64,000 bases of DNA from Zygnema cylindricum. Its lineage: Eukaryota > Streptophyta > Zygnematophyceae > Zygnematales > Zygnemataceae. The stretch is from contig JBBHKE010000475.1 in assembly GCA_037447655.1 (NCBI GenBank), positions 62,001 to 126,000 on the forward strand, read 5' to 3'. This document shows, piece after piece, positions 1-20,492 of this stretch. Made by a program: the position numbers and the translations under genes. The first letter of the stretch is position 1. Each line of letters starts with the position of its first letter. The notes beneath the pieces were generated by a model. The model saw only the letters and a list, made by a program, of their open reading frames with translations. It made no database searches and was not told where the DNA came from.

Positions 1-796
1 TCGCGGCTACCCGCCAATCACAGCACGTTGAGGACACGAAAAAAGTACGACACTTCGCACTTTTAATAGTACTATTTTTATTTTTTCCCGGCCTTTTTTG
101 TACCCGGATGGTTTTTTCCATCGCATGTTATTTCCATCGATTCTTTTATATTCTTAAGGTGGAGTTCCATTGACCATTATACGAAAAGTGAGGTTGTTTA
201 CAGAAATATCGTACTTTTTCGTACCATGTCGTACTTTTCAATTGTTTTTTTTATTAAAACAACGATACGAAAGATCCGATTATGATTCTCCAAAGTCTGG
301 GCGAAAACTTTGACCGTTCGATTATTTTCCGGTCAATAAATCAAAATTAGCGGAGTACTCTTTCCATGCGGCTGTGTAATGTACTCCCCACATAAGGACA
401 ACGCGTAGAATCTATACACGTGGATGATAAAGATTCGTCGGAGATGAACACCACTTAAATGTTTACACGTGAGAAAGATCACGTGCCTTCGTAAAAGTGA
501 ACGCGAGTCAACCAAAATCCACCAAAAAATCTTTGCCGAAAGATATATTCAATATTGTCACGCTCATTTTGTCTTTTCCCTTTAGCTTCGTGGTTTCCCG
601 CGCTTTGAAGTTTTCGTTTTGAAAAAGACAAAGGCTGAAAAGTAAAAACCAGCCGTTAAAAAAAAAAAAAATGAGCGTCTGCGAAGATAAGGGGACTTCA
701 GTGGTACGCTGACATTGTACGGACCATTCGTACACTGATATAGTACCAAACTACAGATTTTATAATTTACATGGAGATTGCACGGTTAAGAAAAAA
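1..796. other. AT-rich non-coding stretch
   Basis: No gene is supported here. The sequence is AT-rich and repeatedly contains GTAC-centred words (gtacgac, agtactatt, cgtacttttc) related to those in the repeats just downstream. Short open frames at 333-515 and 508-735 have no recognisable domain and low-complexity composition. It probably consists of old transposon debris. Confidence 0.5.
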
Positions 797-1003
797 CAAC
801 ACCACTCATCGTTATTAGCGTTAAAGCGTTATTAATGTTAATGCGAAATTAGAATTAATAACATTAGTTTAGTGCAAGGAGACGTGGTAGGTTGTAGTCC
901 ACGTCCTTAAATAATGTTGCTAACACTATTTTGTGATTTTTGGCCAATAGTCGCGACCGAATTAATGTTACTAACATTAATAACGATGAGCGGTGTAGTG
1001 TTG
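797..1003. mobile_element. Small MITE-like inverted-repeat element
   Basis: The left end reads caacaccactcatcgttatt and the right end is its imperfect reverse complement (aataacgatgagcggtgtag followed by tgttg). Inner sequences of the attaatgtta type are also mirrored. The length of about 207 bp, terminal inverted repeats and lack of coding capacity fit a miniature inverted-repeat transposable element. I could not recognise a target-site duplication, so the superfamily is unassigned. Confidence 0.55.
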
Positions 1004-1145
1004 TATATCGGGTAAAAATTTATCGCGATAAATTCGATATTTGATATATCGAATATCGAACGGTCAGAAGGCTCGATATGGTACGAAAATAGTACGGAAT
1101 TTGTACAAAAAATCGCACGGCACCCCCCACCCACACACCACTGAG

Positions 1146-1895
1146 CAGAGGTCGCAAACGGTCAACCGAAACCGTGACCGACCGTTAACCGACCGCCCGC
1201 GCCGGATCCGGAACGGATTCGGTTGCCAAATTTTGGGGGTCGGGCGGTTACGGTCGGTTGACTCACCAAGAAAAAAAAAACGGTCAGTTACGGTCGGTCA
1301 AACAAAAAACCAAAAAAAATGAAAATTTTGTACTTTTTTTTTTCCAACATTATTGTTCTTTGTACTTTTGGTATCGTGGAAGTACGTGGCATCATGATTA
1401 GCGTCGCAAATCTGACACGGTACTGTAGTAAGCTATTTATTTCGCAAATCAAAGGGAACGCGACAAAGCGTCGCAAATCTGACACGATAGTACACTATTC
1501 ATTTGGAAAATTTTAGGGAAAGCGACAAAGCGTCTCAAATCTGACACGGTAGTACAATATTCATTTCGCAAATCTTAGGCAACGCGACAAAGCGTCGCAA
1601 ATCTGACACAGTAGTACACTATTCATTTCGCAAATCTTAGGGAACGCGACAAATCGCAATTATTGGCTTATTCCGTCGTACATTGATTAATTTTGTACTT
1701 TTTCGGTTACGGGCGGGCACGGTTAGTCGCGATAAATCAAGATTCGGTTAATTTTTTTTTTCGTAAACGACGGTCGGTTAACAGTTAACAATTTTGGAGC
1801 GTGACAAAACTCGGTCGGGCGTCGGTTACTCAGATTTTGAAAAAAAAAAAACGGTCGGTTTCGGGTATGAAAATTTTTGACTTTTGCGACTTCTG
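1146..1895 (+). mobile_element. Ac/Ds-like hAT non-autonomous element, left copy
   Basis: A 750-bp element begins CAGAGGTCGCAAACGG and ends in the near-complement TTTTGCGACTTCTG. It is flanked by 8-bp direct repeats ccactgag (1138-1145) and ccaccgag (1896-1903), 7 of 8 matching, which is the target-duplication length of hAT transposons. The subterminal regions carry many copies of ACGGTCGG/AAACGG-type motifs, like the transposase-binding repeats of maize Ac/Ds. There is no transposase ORF. The interior holds four to five copies of a unit of about 63 bp built on gcgacaaagcgtcgcaaatc. It forms an inverted pair with the element at 1921-2672. Confidence 0.75.
1440..1655. repeat. Tandem repeat inside the left hAT element
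   Basis: Consecutive units of about 63 bp, each containing cgacaaagcgtc, gcaaatctgacac and a gtagtacactattcatttcg-type segment, are repeated roughly four times with point differences. The same array appears reverse-complemented at about 2160-2420 in the partner element, so it predates the separation of the two copies. Confidence 0.75.
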
Positions 1896-1920
1896 CCACC
1901 GAGGGCGCGCCACTAGGGGG

Positions 1921-2672
1921 CAGAGGTCGCAAAAGTCAAAAAATTTCATACCCGAAACCGACCGTTTTTTTTTTTTCAAAATCTGAGTAACCGACGCCCG
2001 ACCGAGTTTTGTCACGCTCCAAAATTGTTAACTGTTAACCGACCGTCGTTTACGAAAAAAAAATTAACCGAATCTTGATTTATCGCGACTAACCGTGCCC
2101 GCCCGTAACCGAAAAAGTACAAAATTAATCAATGTACGACGGAATAAGCCAATAATTGCGATTTGTCGCGTTCCCTAAGATTTGCAAAATGAATAGTGTT
2201 ACTACCGTGTCAGATTTGCGACGCTTTGTCGCGTTGCCTAAGATTTGCGAAATGAATATTGTACTACCGTGTCAGATTTGAGACGCTTTGTCGCGTTTCC
2301 TAAGATTTTCGAAATGAATAATGTACTACCGTGTCAGATTTGCGACGCTTTGTCGCGTTCCCTTTGATTTGCGAAATATATAGCTTACTACAGTACCGTG
2401 TCAGATTTGCGACGCTAATCATGATGTCACGTACTTCCACGATGCCAAAGAGTACAAAGTACAAGAATGTTGGATTATAGGGACAGTACAAAATTTTCAT
2501 TTTTTTTGGTATTTTGGTTGACCGACCGTAACCGACCGTTTTTTTTTCCTGGTGAATCAACCGACCGTAACCGCCCGACCCCCAAAATTTGGCAACCGAA
2601 TCCGTTCCGGATCCGGCGCGGGCGGTCGGTTAACGGTTGGTCACGGTTTCGGTTGACCGTTTGCGACCTCTG
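1921..2672 (-). mobile_element. Ac/Ds-like hAT non-autonomous element, right copy in inverted orientation
   Basis: This 752-bp element is close to the reverse complement of 1146-1895, including the subterminal ACGGTCGG motifs and the internal tandem array. It has its own 8-bp flanking repeats, ctaggggg (1913-1920) and ccaggggg (2673-2680), 7 of 8 matching, so it appears to be a separate insertion and not one half of a single foldback element. Only 9 bp (ggcgcgcca, 1904-1912) separate the two target duplications. Together the pair forms a near-perfect hairpin of about 1.5 kb. Confidence 0.75.
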
Positions 2673-2680
2673 CCAGGGGG

Positions 2681-3289
2681 GGGGGCTTTTGAAAAAAAAA
2701 TGACCTAGCATTAACTTAGATATATCGCGGTAGAAATATATCGAATTATCGGCCAATATATCGCTTAAATATCGCGATATTGAGCTTCTGATATACTGAA
2801 GCGATATATTGATTATCGAGTAACCAAAATTAGGTACATATCAAATATCGACAAGGAGCCTTCGAAACACAACACTACCAAAAAATAACAGCAGCTAACA
2901 TATTAGTTCCTACGATGAAAAATGTGATAGCACAATAAGGTTTTCGGTTTGAATGATTGTTTAGTTCGAATATATTGTATTACAACAAAAAAAAAAATAG
3001 CGCGAAATCAAGTTGAAGGACGGAATTCAATTCAGGATTGGTCATATCTCCTCCATGAGACATAATGTGGACTAATTATTTTTTGTGTTTTGTTTTTTAT
3101 AGCCACGTTTAAACGTATTTCATCTAAACCGTTGATGATTAAATCTAATGGTCCAGAAGTAGAATACTACCGCATGAACCATAGTTGTGTAATTTGCATA
3201 TTACGCACGAAACAAACGCGTGAATACAACGTACGATACGCATTTGACGATTTTGAAAAATTAATAAAATGCGTACTCAACTTTGTATT
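2681..3289. other. Intergenic, no gene seen
   Basis: The stretch begins just after a poly-G run bordering the right hAT copy. It has tatatcg-rich sequence at 2715-2830 related to that at 1010-1075 on the other side of the inverted pair, then AT-rich unique-looking DNA. The frame at 3090-3338 (82 codons) shows no known domain. Confidence 0.4.
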
Positions 3290-3790
3290 AGTGTTTTGTA
3301 CATTTACGTATTGTGTCTGTATATTTCAGTATTGTTAAGGTTATTTAAGGGGGGTTTTAGGGTTTTTACTTTTAGGGTACATTCTTGTACATTCTCGTAT
3401 ATTTCAGTACAATTGTCGTCTCTTTTCCATATATTTATGTACAATGTCCGTTTATTTTCGTACTTTTGACGGTTGTGATTTTAGGGTTTTTAGGGTACAT
3501 TCTTGTGCATTCTCGTATATTTCAGTTCTACTGCATTAAATTTTCCGTACATTTACACACAGTGCCTGTGTATTTCCTAACTTTTTAGGGATATTTAACG
3601 AGGGATTTTAGGATTATTAGGGTACTTTCTTGTACATTTCGCACAATCCCGGTACATCTTCTTTACATTTTCCCTACTTTTGGATTTTCAGGGTATACTT
3701 TCCGTATATGTTCGTATATTTCCGTATATTTTCCGCACGTTTTAGGGATTTTTAAGGATTTTTTAGGGTTAAGGGGACGATTTCCATATA
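3290..3790. repeat. Degenerate minisatellite with TTTAGGG-like motifs
   Basis: Diverged units of roughly 115 bp contain tttagggttttt, ggtacattcttgtacattc and cgtatatttcagt. Copies start near 3340, 3480 and 3600, with a shorter one near 3730. The tttaggg core resembles the plant telomere heptamer but is not in a pure array, so this is an interstitial minisatellite and not a telomere. No coding potential is recognised. Confidence 0.55.
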
Positions 3791-5843
3791 TTTCCGCACA
3801 TCATACAACGAAAACTATACAAAGTTCTCGAAAAATATAAAATCGACGAATACTACGTAAAATCTTAAAAAAGTCCAAATCAAATTGAACATCTATGGCT
3901 TGAACATATCGCAATCAAAACCGACAGGACAACCTTCGTAACATTTACGTATGACATATAACGAATATTCGTCTCGTTACATGTAGAATTTGCTTTTCCC
4001 GCCAACTCATCAGTTTTCCCAACTAGGAGATTCTCTCTCCCGTCAAGTCTACGTCTTCCTCCCCATAATCAATGCGTGAGATATTCTCATTTTTTTTTTT
4101 TTTTATAGGTGTCAATATTTAACAAATCAATAAAAGTTTTTTTCTTTTCTGTTTCAAACCCTAAAAATGGAGTTCTTTCCACTAACAAGAGTTCAAAACT
4201 CAATGCTTCAAGTTTTGAATTTTATACCCAGAGTTAAATACTAAACTTTCTTTTGAAAACAAAAACCAAAAAAGAAAAACAAGAAAAAATGAAAAAATGT
4301 TAATGTTATTCTTTTTTTTCTTTCCGGATTATTTTCATTTTTGAACTCTTGATCCAGAGTTAAAAACTGGATTTCTTTAAAAACGTGATTCAAATTTGTC
4401 AATTTGAAACTTTACCAGTGTCCTAAAATAAAACATATAAAAAAGCGAACCAATTTCTAATTTATTGTCCTCTTGGGGGACCTCCTCCTCTTGAGTAAAA
4501 GGGGAGACAAATCTCAACCCTACACTTCGTGTTCCCCTTTAATAGCTGGGGAATATACGCCCATAGGCAACATTTCAAATATTTAAACTCATATATATGA
4601 ACTCATATAATAAATGAACTCGTTGCATGTCGAGTTCTTTTCGAGTTCCCATGGGTTTCCCAAGCCTCACAATTGACCCATATCCAAAGAAATTCTTCAA
4701 GAGATCCTCAATCGATCTAAAATTGATCCTCGATCAAATCTCGACTGTACCTCGAATCTCGACCAAACCTTCGACCGAACCTCAACCGAACCTCAACCAA
4801 ACCTCGACAGAATTTCAATTGATCATTTACGTTTGGATACATCCCTCTAATCAAATGACGCGGTCGCCTTCAAATGTATTCACAATCGACTCATACATGC
4901 AAAGGAGGAAGCGGTCACAACCCTTCATTGTTGTAATTCTACTACCAAATCTCCAAGATGTTGACATGGAATAATGCATGATGTCTCGTGCTATAAGGTA
5001 AACCTAAGTTTCCTTGGCAGCACGACCAATTACTCTGGTATTGATGCCCTGTATTGGTAAAAACTTTCGTCCAGTTGTAAACAACCAACTATTAGTGTTT
5101 AACATTGTCCCGTCGATCTCGAACTTTAAGAAATTGCAACGTTTGTCATGGCATACTTTGTGACCCTTTGTCTATCCTCAGTCTCCTATAACCAAATCTT
5201 TGCCCAATAGATGACTCCATCATCTACCATTTTGTCTATTTCGCAACAAAGATTGTAATAACATGTGATTGTCGTATACTGTTATACACCTTAAATGACA
5301 ATTGTAAGTGGTCCAATGGATGTTGACTAAAATTGAGTTCAAACGGTGTAAATTTAGTGTGTTTGTGATGTTCGTCCTTGATAGCACAACCAACGAATGG
5401 TTGAAAATCAACGCCAATCACATAATCTACTCAATTTACTTGATTGTTTCTTTCCGAATAGAAAAAAGTGGACGTAGCTTGATGTGTACTGAGACCCTTA
5501 TGAATTTCTGGCCAAAATGGACTTGTGGACCAAACATTCCTAACTGTCACAGTTTTTTCTTGTACGTCCATTCCCTTCGTGGTTTAAGTACATTTTTCTT
5601 GTCTTTGAAACACTTACATCCGCCAAAATTAGAGCATAATGTTCCATCTTTCAAGACTAACCTACAAATCACAAAATGCCCTGTTTTTGGTAACTTATTT
5701 TGGGTAAAATTTGCAAATTCTATAACAATCCAACCTTAACTATATTCGTAAGTTAGTCGCGTTAATGTTTACCACATTTGTACATAACTTTTGACATCCT
5801 TACAAACCGATGGTCAAGTAATTACCCGCAAAACCTACTTCGT
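3791..5843. other. Intergenic, AT-rich, no supported gene
   Basis: Long AT-rich DNA. A clause around 4690-4830 is a degenerate repeat of cctcgaccaaacc/cctcaaccgaacc words, which produces the 115-codon frame at 4627-4974. That frame looks like a by-product of the repeat. The 143-codon frame at 5308-5739 shows no domain I recognise. No RNA gene was seen. Confidence 0.4.
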
Positions 5844-6062
5844 ACACCGTGTATCGCTTATACTGGTAATGCCTTTTTGCCACTAAATAACATATTTTCG
5901 CTGTGCACACTTGTCGAATTGCAAATCCGGCGGTTACAATTGAAAGACAAGGTTCTCACCTTCCGATCGATGGTCACCAATCACAAATGGGACACGTGTA
6001 CTGAGAGAAGATGTTGTAAGTGGCGAAAACAATGTTAACACCAAAAGCGATACAAGATGTAG
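5844..6062. mobile_element. MITE family A, copy 1
   Basis: The terminal inverted repeats are acaccgtgtatcgct on the left and a degenerate agcgatacaagatgt on the right. Inside are the landmarks ttgccact, cacacttgtcg, ttccgat and gaagatgttgtaag, each mirrored across the centre. The same layout recurs at 17311-17528 and 17703-18652. It is non-coding and about 219 bp. Superfamily unassigned because no clear target duplication is visible. Confidence 0.7.
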
Positions 6063-8155
6063 TCCCAAAAACACCCGTGTTTCTAGAATATGGAGCATTA
6101 TTGAACTCAGAGAGGATGGTTGTCTTCGCCCCACGAGCCTTGTCACTTGGATATAACCAATAATAGTGAAGACTTAATTAAAAAGGCGCGATGGTAAAAC
6201 ATATACTAAAATTTCTTGTAAAAACCTACCTTCCTGTCTTAAACTATGATGTCCGAAGGAACAATCCGATTGTCAAATTAGTCATAAATATTTTTGGAAC
6301 ATGGGGAACCTTGTGAGAAGCAAAATGGCGAAATATATTATGATAGGCAGAAAGAATAAGAAAATATCAAGCATATAAGCATAAAACGGGAATTGAAACG
6401 ACAAACTCGCTTCTGTTAAAAATAAAGAAGAGTTTTCAATTGGAATCATTAAACACATAAAACCTTGAATATACACTGTAAATAGAAACCACGTGTATAT
6501 AGAATTATTCATTTTCAAGACCATATATTTTGTTATTAGTACGAAGAGGGAATTGGCTTTGTGCCACACTTGTACATTAACAAGAGAAAATAAAGTAAAA
6601 AAATAAAAAAAAAAGTAATAAAAACAATAATAATAATAAAATAATAAACAACAAACAACAAATAATAATAATAAAATGCAAAAGAACACCGTGAAAAGCT
6701 ATTAGCGAGGATTGTTTGTCACAATAATTCTATTTATGGTCCAACCTTCGTAGACGATTGCAAACCGCAAAAAGCATAAGTGTAAAAAAAGATAAAGATT
6801 TAGTATTAACAACGTTATTTTATGTTCCGAGGGGAAAAAAACCAGGACAATCAGTGTTACTAACACAGTCACCTCTTAAATTCATTTTTTTCTCCATTCA
6901 ATTTTTCTCGTTATAATGTCGACAAAGTTTTCGAGGAAAATAGTTTTCAAGGTATTGTAATTAGCTCAAATGGACCAAGTCAAATAAAATATTTCCTAAA
7001 GTAATATGCCTATACTCCAGTACTTTAAAAGCAAACAGTTTTTTGTAACTTTATTTTATTTCTTTGTGTTTTTTGCATTTGGGGTTTGAATGATTGGGTT
7101 TCTCACATGCAATACAGTAGACATCAAATATGTCTACCAATAATAAATATAATCGGAAAAAAAAATGGCTTAGTTTAAATACAAAAAAAAATATTAATTA
7201 TAATTATAACTATAATTATAACCAAGGTATTAATTATACTTGTATTTGTGATTTATTTTCAGTATTTATATATTGTCCTTAACTTACTTTCCCTTGATAA
7301 ACCTTAACAATTATATGACCCGACTGCCTAAAATGTGAAATGAATGGAGGTATTAATATTGCTAAAAAAATTCCCATAATCCCAATATTCCCATTATCCC
7401 AATATACCCATTATCCCAATATTTCCATTATCCGAATATTCCCATTATCCCAATATTCTTCTAATGAATTAAGTGACAATAGTCATTACTGATAACGGTG
7501 TAACAAATGAAAAAACTCTCCTACTCAAAGTTTTCAACAAACTTATTCAGAATAAGTACACAATTGCATCTATGGAGTTTTCAATTTGAAAAAAAAAAAT
7601 GGTTGAAAAATAGTAACATACATGTGACACTTTCTTCACTCTCGAAAAGCTTCTCAAAACCGGTTTTTTTTTTTTCTAACTTCAAAATCACTAGGTAATT
7701 AATAATATGACACATTATGAGCCACTTGACTAATTAGTGTTAGTGACACTAAATTATGATTTTGGGTCAGGAAAACACTCGCTCGAATTAGAGTGATTAA
7801 ATGCAAAACCGATGGGCAATGTAATACACCTAATGACCATCTCTAGATTTTCACGTTTAAAAAAACATTGGTTTCTCACGTAATTCGTCGATACATCCAT
7901 AAAAAATATTTGAAACAATGTAGAATATAAGTTTCTCTCACAACAGGTAGGAATTCAGATCTTTTCTAGCTCTGAACGTAATTTCATTTCTAACTCGAAA
8001 TAGAGTCCATTTTTTTTTCCTTTTTGGGGTCCAATTGGTATGGGAAATTATCAATTCAGAACGTGGGAAACCAACAGCTTAAAATTACAAGCCATAACTG
8101 GAAATTTTTTTACAACCGATTACAAGATAGCGAATGTAAGAGTTTTTCAACTCAC
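6063..8155. other. Intergenic 3' region of the AAA ATPase gene
   Basis: Mostly AT-rich. It contains taa/ata-rich low complexity at 6590-6680, a poly-A/T imperfect palindrome near 7190-7230 and a minisatellite at 7373-7460. The 135-codon minus frame at 6282-6689 encodes runs of F, Y and L from that AT-rich tract and is not a credible gene. A short terminal exon of the AAA ATPase might lie here on the minus strand, but none could be fixed. Confidence 0.4.
7373..7460. repeat. 17-bp minisatellite
   Basis: About five tandem copies of a cccattatcccaatatt-type unit with occasional substitutions. Repeat and repeat are directly adjacent with no unique spacers, so this is a minisatellite and not a CRISPR-like array. 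Confidence 0.8.
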
Positions 8156-16757
<8,602 letters not shown>

Positions 16758-17310
16758 GGTTTTTTTAGTGCGTTTTTGAGGAGGAAAAAGTTTGAATTTG
16801 CGATAAGAGTGAGAAAGGAATAAAATCTGCGCAGAAGTTGTTTGAGGTTTGCCAGAAGAGATGGGTGGAAGAGAAGGAGGCGAGGGAGATGACGTCAGCC
16901 ATGAGCTCATGCAGAAAAAAAATGGAGATGACAAGTGCGGACAAGATAACAAACGAAGAAAAACCTAGGAAAATAAAAAAAAAAGGAATAAAGTGAAAAC
17001 GTTTAGTCAAAGAAGAAGAAGAAGTGCGTAAACACTACAACATGCTGGAAGAGTCCAGTTAGGAGGAGAAACAGATGATCATGGTGACACGGTTTCTTTT
17101 TGACTTTTGGTGAATGCATAGTATTTGAGACATTTGAAGCCTTTATCTAAAAGTGCGGATATTTCAGACGGAAGTCGCACAGAATCCAGATATCGGGGAG
17201 AAATTTTGCTATTGTTAAGATTGCGTGCGACTATTTTCGTGCGGCCGTATGAAATTCCCACTACGATACGGCACAGTACGACACACCAGTGAAGTACAGT
17301 TCAGTACAGT
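16758..17310. other. Upstream region of the AAA ATPase gene
   Basis: This is the probable 5' leader and promoter of the minus-strand AAA ATPase gene. An in-frame ATG exists upstream at 16952 that would add 65 residues rich in S, P and F. I regard this as leader sequence because conservation begins at 16757. No confident TATA box was identified. Confidence 0.4.
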
Positions 17311-17528
17311 ACACCGTGTATCGCTATTAGGATTAATGTTATTCTTTTTTGCCACGTAAAACATCTTTTATCGTACACACTTGTCGGATTGTAGATTCGG
17401 CTGCGATTGAAAGGTAAGATTCTCAGCTTCCGATTGGCGTCTCCATCTGAAAATCCGACAAGTGTGTACGGAGAAAAGATGTTTTAAGCGGCGAAAAAAT
17501 TATCAACACTAATAGCGATACACGGTGT
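17311..17528. mobile_element. MITE family A, copy 2
   Basis: The termini are acaccgtgtatcgctattag and its complement ctaatagcgatacacggtgt. Imperfect complementarity continues outward into cagttcagtacagt and actgtactgtagtgaactg, so the hairpin may span about 17290-17550. Internal mirrored blocks include tacacacttgtcgga/tccgacaagtgtgta and aaaacatctttt/aaaagatgtttt. Non-coding. Confidence 0.8.
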
Positions 17529-17702
17529 ACTGTACTGTAGTGAACTGTAATGTACGACTGTACAAGTGTTTTCTTTGGCGTCCTACAGCAGATTATGAAG
17601 GGTTGCCCGTTACCAGTTTGCCACACCTGCGTATTTTTCTCCGTTACCGTCAAAACATCTTTGAAATCCCGTTATCGTGTATTCCTGACTGCACATGTAC
17701 AG

Positions 17703-18652
17703 TACACCGTGAATCGCTATTAGTGTAAACGTTTTTTTTGCCACTTAAAACATCTTTTCTCCGTACACACATGTCGGATTGTGGATCTGACGGTTGCGAT
17801 TATAAGGGCGTGTCCCCATGTAACCGATATTTTGAAACGTTATTTTGGAATTTAGCGCTGATTTTACGGTGTACTTTTCAAAGTGTGCCTATGTGAATCG
17901 TTACTTGCGCGTTCATTATTTTGAATATGTGGCAGCTGTACACGTCGCCAATACTTGCGAAACCCAAACTGCTGACATTTGTAGACGCCAACGGTCTCGG
18001 AACAAACTGCGGACATTTGTACGCCGCAAAGAGCTCCTGACATACTGGGACAATTGTCGACGCCAACTGTCATTTGTTGACGCCCACACGTGAACGACAT
18101 AAGCAATCGCCTACGTCTACAAAATGACATTTGTAGACGCCCACAAGTGGACAACATAAGCAAACGGACAAACAATTTTTTTTTCGTGTATTCTCCCAAC
18201 TGCAAAAAAACAAATGAGACCTTTTGACGCGTGCAACCCAAGATTTCTATTCGTCAATAGGGTAGTATTTTGATTAAAAGCAGGTCGCGATTTGATTTCA
18301 TTGCAAGTGTGAAGATGAGCTGGAAGTGGGTCGCGATGATAATACTGCCAAATCGCCGTACCTTTCTAAGTTCCAAGATGACGCAAAATGTATTTGAGTT
18401 TTTGCCCATTTTTCGTACGGCGTAATATTTTCAAGTAGGAAGTCCCATTTTCTGTGTAAACGACGGAAAAAAACCCTTACTTGAACACATGGGGACACGC
18501 CCTAAGGTAAGGTTCTCACTTCTCAGCTTCCGATTGGCGAAAAACCGAAAATTGAAAATCGGACAAGTGTGTACGGAGAAAATATGTTTTAAAGTGGCCA
18601 AAAAACTATTAGCAGTTTAGCACTGCTGTCCTGTAATAGCGATACACGGTGT
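17703..18652. mobile_element. MITE family A, copy 3, interrupted
   Basis: The left terminus is acaccgtgaatcgctattag and the right is agcgatacacggtgt. The landmarks of copies 1 and 2 are present, but after tgcgatta the element is interrupted by a 697-bp insertion and resumes with taaggtaaggttctcac. Removing the insertion restores the layout of copy 2. Confidence 0.8.
17806..18502. mobile_element. Non-autonomous TIR element nested in MITE A (PIF/Harbinger-like)
   Basis: The element begins gggcgtgtccccatgt and ends in the exact complement acatggggacacgccc. It is flanked on both sides by TAA (17803-17805 and 18503-18505), a 3-bp TWA-type target duplication as in PIF/Harbinger elements. The interior contains repeated gacatttgtagacgcc and cgccaac words in both orientations. 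There is no transposase, so mobilisation would need one in trans. Confidence 0.8.
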
Positions 18653-20492
18653 AGTTAATCAAAACAAGGGCGAAAGACATTTCCGTCTGTTACACAAGAC
18701 GGAAATTTTTTGCCGTCTCCGTTAAACGTTTCGAACGTGGGACTCTGGACTCTCAGGTGTGAAAGTAGATGCGAAAGTTCTAGAAGCCGAAACCGATTGG
18801 ACAGGCGGTAACCGTGACGAACGCAAACTTTTTCCCGTTGGTTAGAAAACTGGCAACCTTTGATAATGGTTTTTTTAAAACCCTTCTATGCTCTTTTTTA
18901 CTTTGACCATTTTCTTTTTTGAAGTTAATCTGCCTCTCTGGCTCTATCATATTGCGTCAGCCTCCAAATCATTTTTTTTTTTTGTGTTGCTCCACTTCAT
19001 TTATTAAAAAAAAAAAATTTGTTGCACCACCTCATTTTTAAACAATTATGTTTTTTTGAAACAATGCTTAACAATACTTTTTTGAAGATTAAACATACCG
19101 TCTATCCAATTGGATGATGGAACTGGGAAAAAAAGCCGACTGTTTTTAATAATGGACTCGAAATTTTGGCTCGAGGTGACAAAAATGATGACGTGGCAGC
19201 CACTCTATTCACACGAGTGGATACTACATGAGAATCGTTGTTACCTCAAATATTTTTCCGATACGAAACGTATCGTTTTTTTCGAAACGTTTTTCCGTAT
19301 AAACGTGTCCGATTGGAGGCCGGTAATATGAAGGTAAGATCCTTACCTTTCTATCACAACTGTTGGACTATTAATTGTTTTGATTAATAATATGACAAGT
19401 GTGCACGCAGAAATAATGTTTTAAGACAGAAGATGAATGGATGAAAGGAAAGGAGGTGGACCACAAAAGGCTAAAGAAAGAGAGGATGAAAAGAGAGCGA
19501 AAAAAATGATCTTTGCAAGAGGAGATAGATAGGAAATAAGTGGGAAATTACAAAATGTTAAAATGAAGATTCTAAAAGATGTGTGGACATAAAAATGGGT
19601 TATGAGACTTCTATAAAGAAAAACAAAACTCCAAAAGGAGGCGAATGTTTGAAAAGAAAACGGTAAAATGTGACGGTACAAAACGCATAAATTAGGAGTG
19701 GAGAGGCACAAAACAAATGTGTAGAAACTTTACCCCTTCATGGGAATGTGATTACAAATTCAAGCTTCTTCCCTATTGTGCCTAAGGGTGGACTACTTAG
19801 TTTCTTCTTCGTGGTACTTTTATGTTTGTGATCTGTTTGGACCTCTTCCATGTTTACTTAAATTGTGGTCCTCTCGTGCGTGGTTATGAAGATTCTTTTT
19901 CCATTGACTCAAATGGTGATAAAATGATCAAAATCATTTCACTTATCTCATCTAGGATACCATAGACCATTCACGTACCATATAATAACACATAAAACCA
20001 TTACATGGCACTGAGGGTTTCTCCTCGGAAATACTCTTATAATATTAGGGTTTTTCTCACTCTCTCACACATACTTCTTACATTAACGAAAACATAAAAC
20101 TCATTAACTTAAGTTTAGACCTAAGAAAGAATAATGTAGACGACTACGTCCAAAACAAATTAGTGTACAAAACGACAAAACGTGCTAACATTCACTTTGT
20201 TTTAAACAAAACACATCAGCCAGCGCGTCGTCAAACACTCAAAAGACAAGTGCAAGCTTACACAACTTGGCTTACACAACTTGAGCACGGAACAGAAACA
20301 TAGAAACATATCGGCATGAAAGCGAAACATACATGGACAAGACTAGCTCGAGATCAAAACTGATACCGCATGTTCGAAATGAAACATGCGAACTAAAACA
20401 CGCACAAAACAAAACGTAGTAGACCGGATTCACACAATGTGCATATCTTTATCTTTTCCCCTTCAATGTGGAAATCCTCACTAATCACCAAC
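18653..20492. other. Intergenic, no supported gene
   Basis: AT-rich DNA. Weak MITE A-like words (cgtgtccgattgg, gacaagtgtgcacgcag, atgttttaag) occur between about 19250 and 19430 and may be a fourth, badly decayed copy. The part from about 19700 onward may include the LTR of the copia relic that follows on the minus strand. Confidence 0.4.

Noticed and set aside
1041-2756. Short frames such as 1041-1322 and 2475-2756
   Set aside because: They lie in the inverted hAT elements and mirror each other; low-complexity KKKR content without a domain.
4627-4974. 115-codon plus frame
   Set aside because: Runs through a degenerate ctcgaccaaacc repeat; no start context or domain.
6282-6689. 135-codon minus frame with apparent membrane segments
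   Set aside because: The hydrophobic F/Y/L run comes from taa/ata low-complexity DNA.
7373-7460. CRISPR-like array
   Set aside because: Units abut without unique spacers, and the DNA is eukaryotic; it is a minisatellite.
7500-7700. Terminal exon of the AAA ATPase at 7600-7700 on the minus strand
   Set aside because: A frame with DFEV... was considered, but the acceptor phase does not fit and the expected VRPSVS-like motif is missing.
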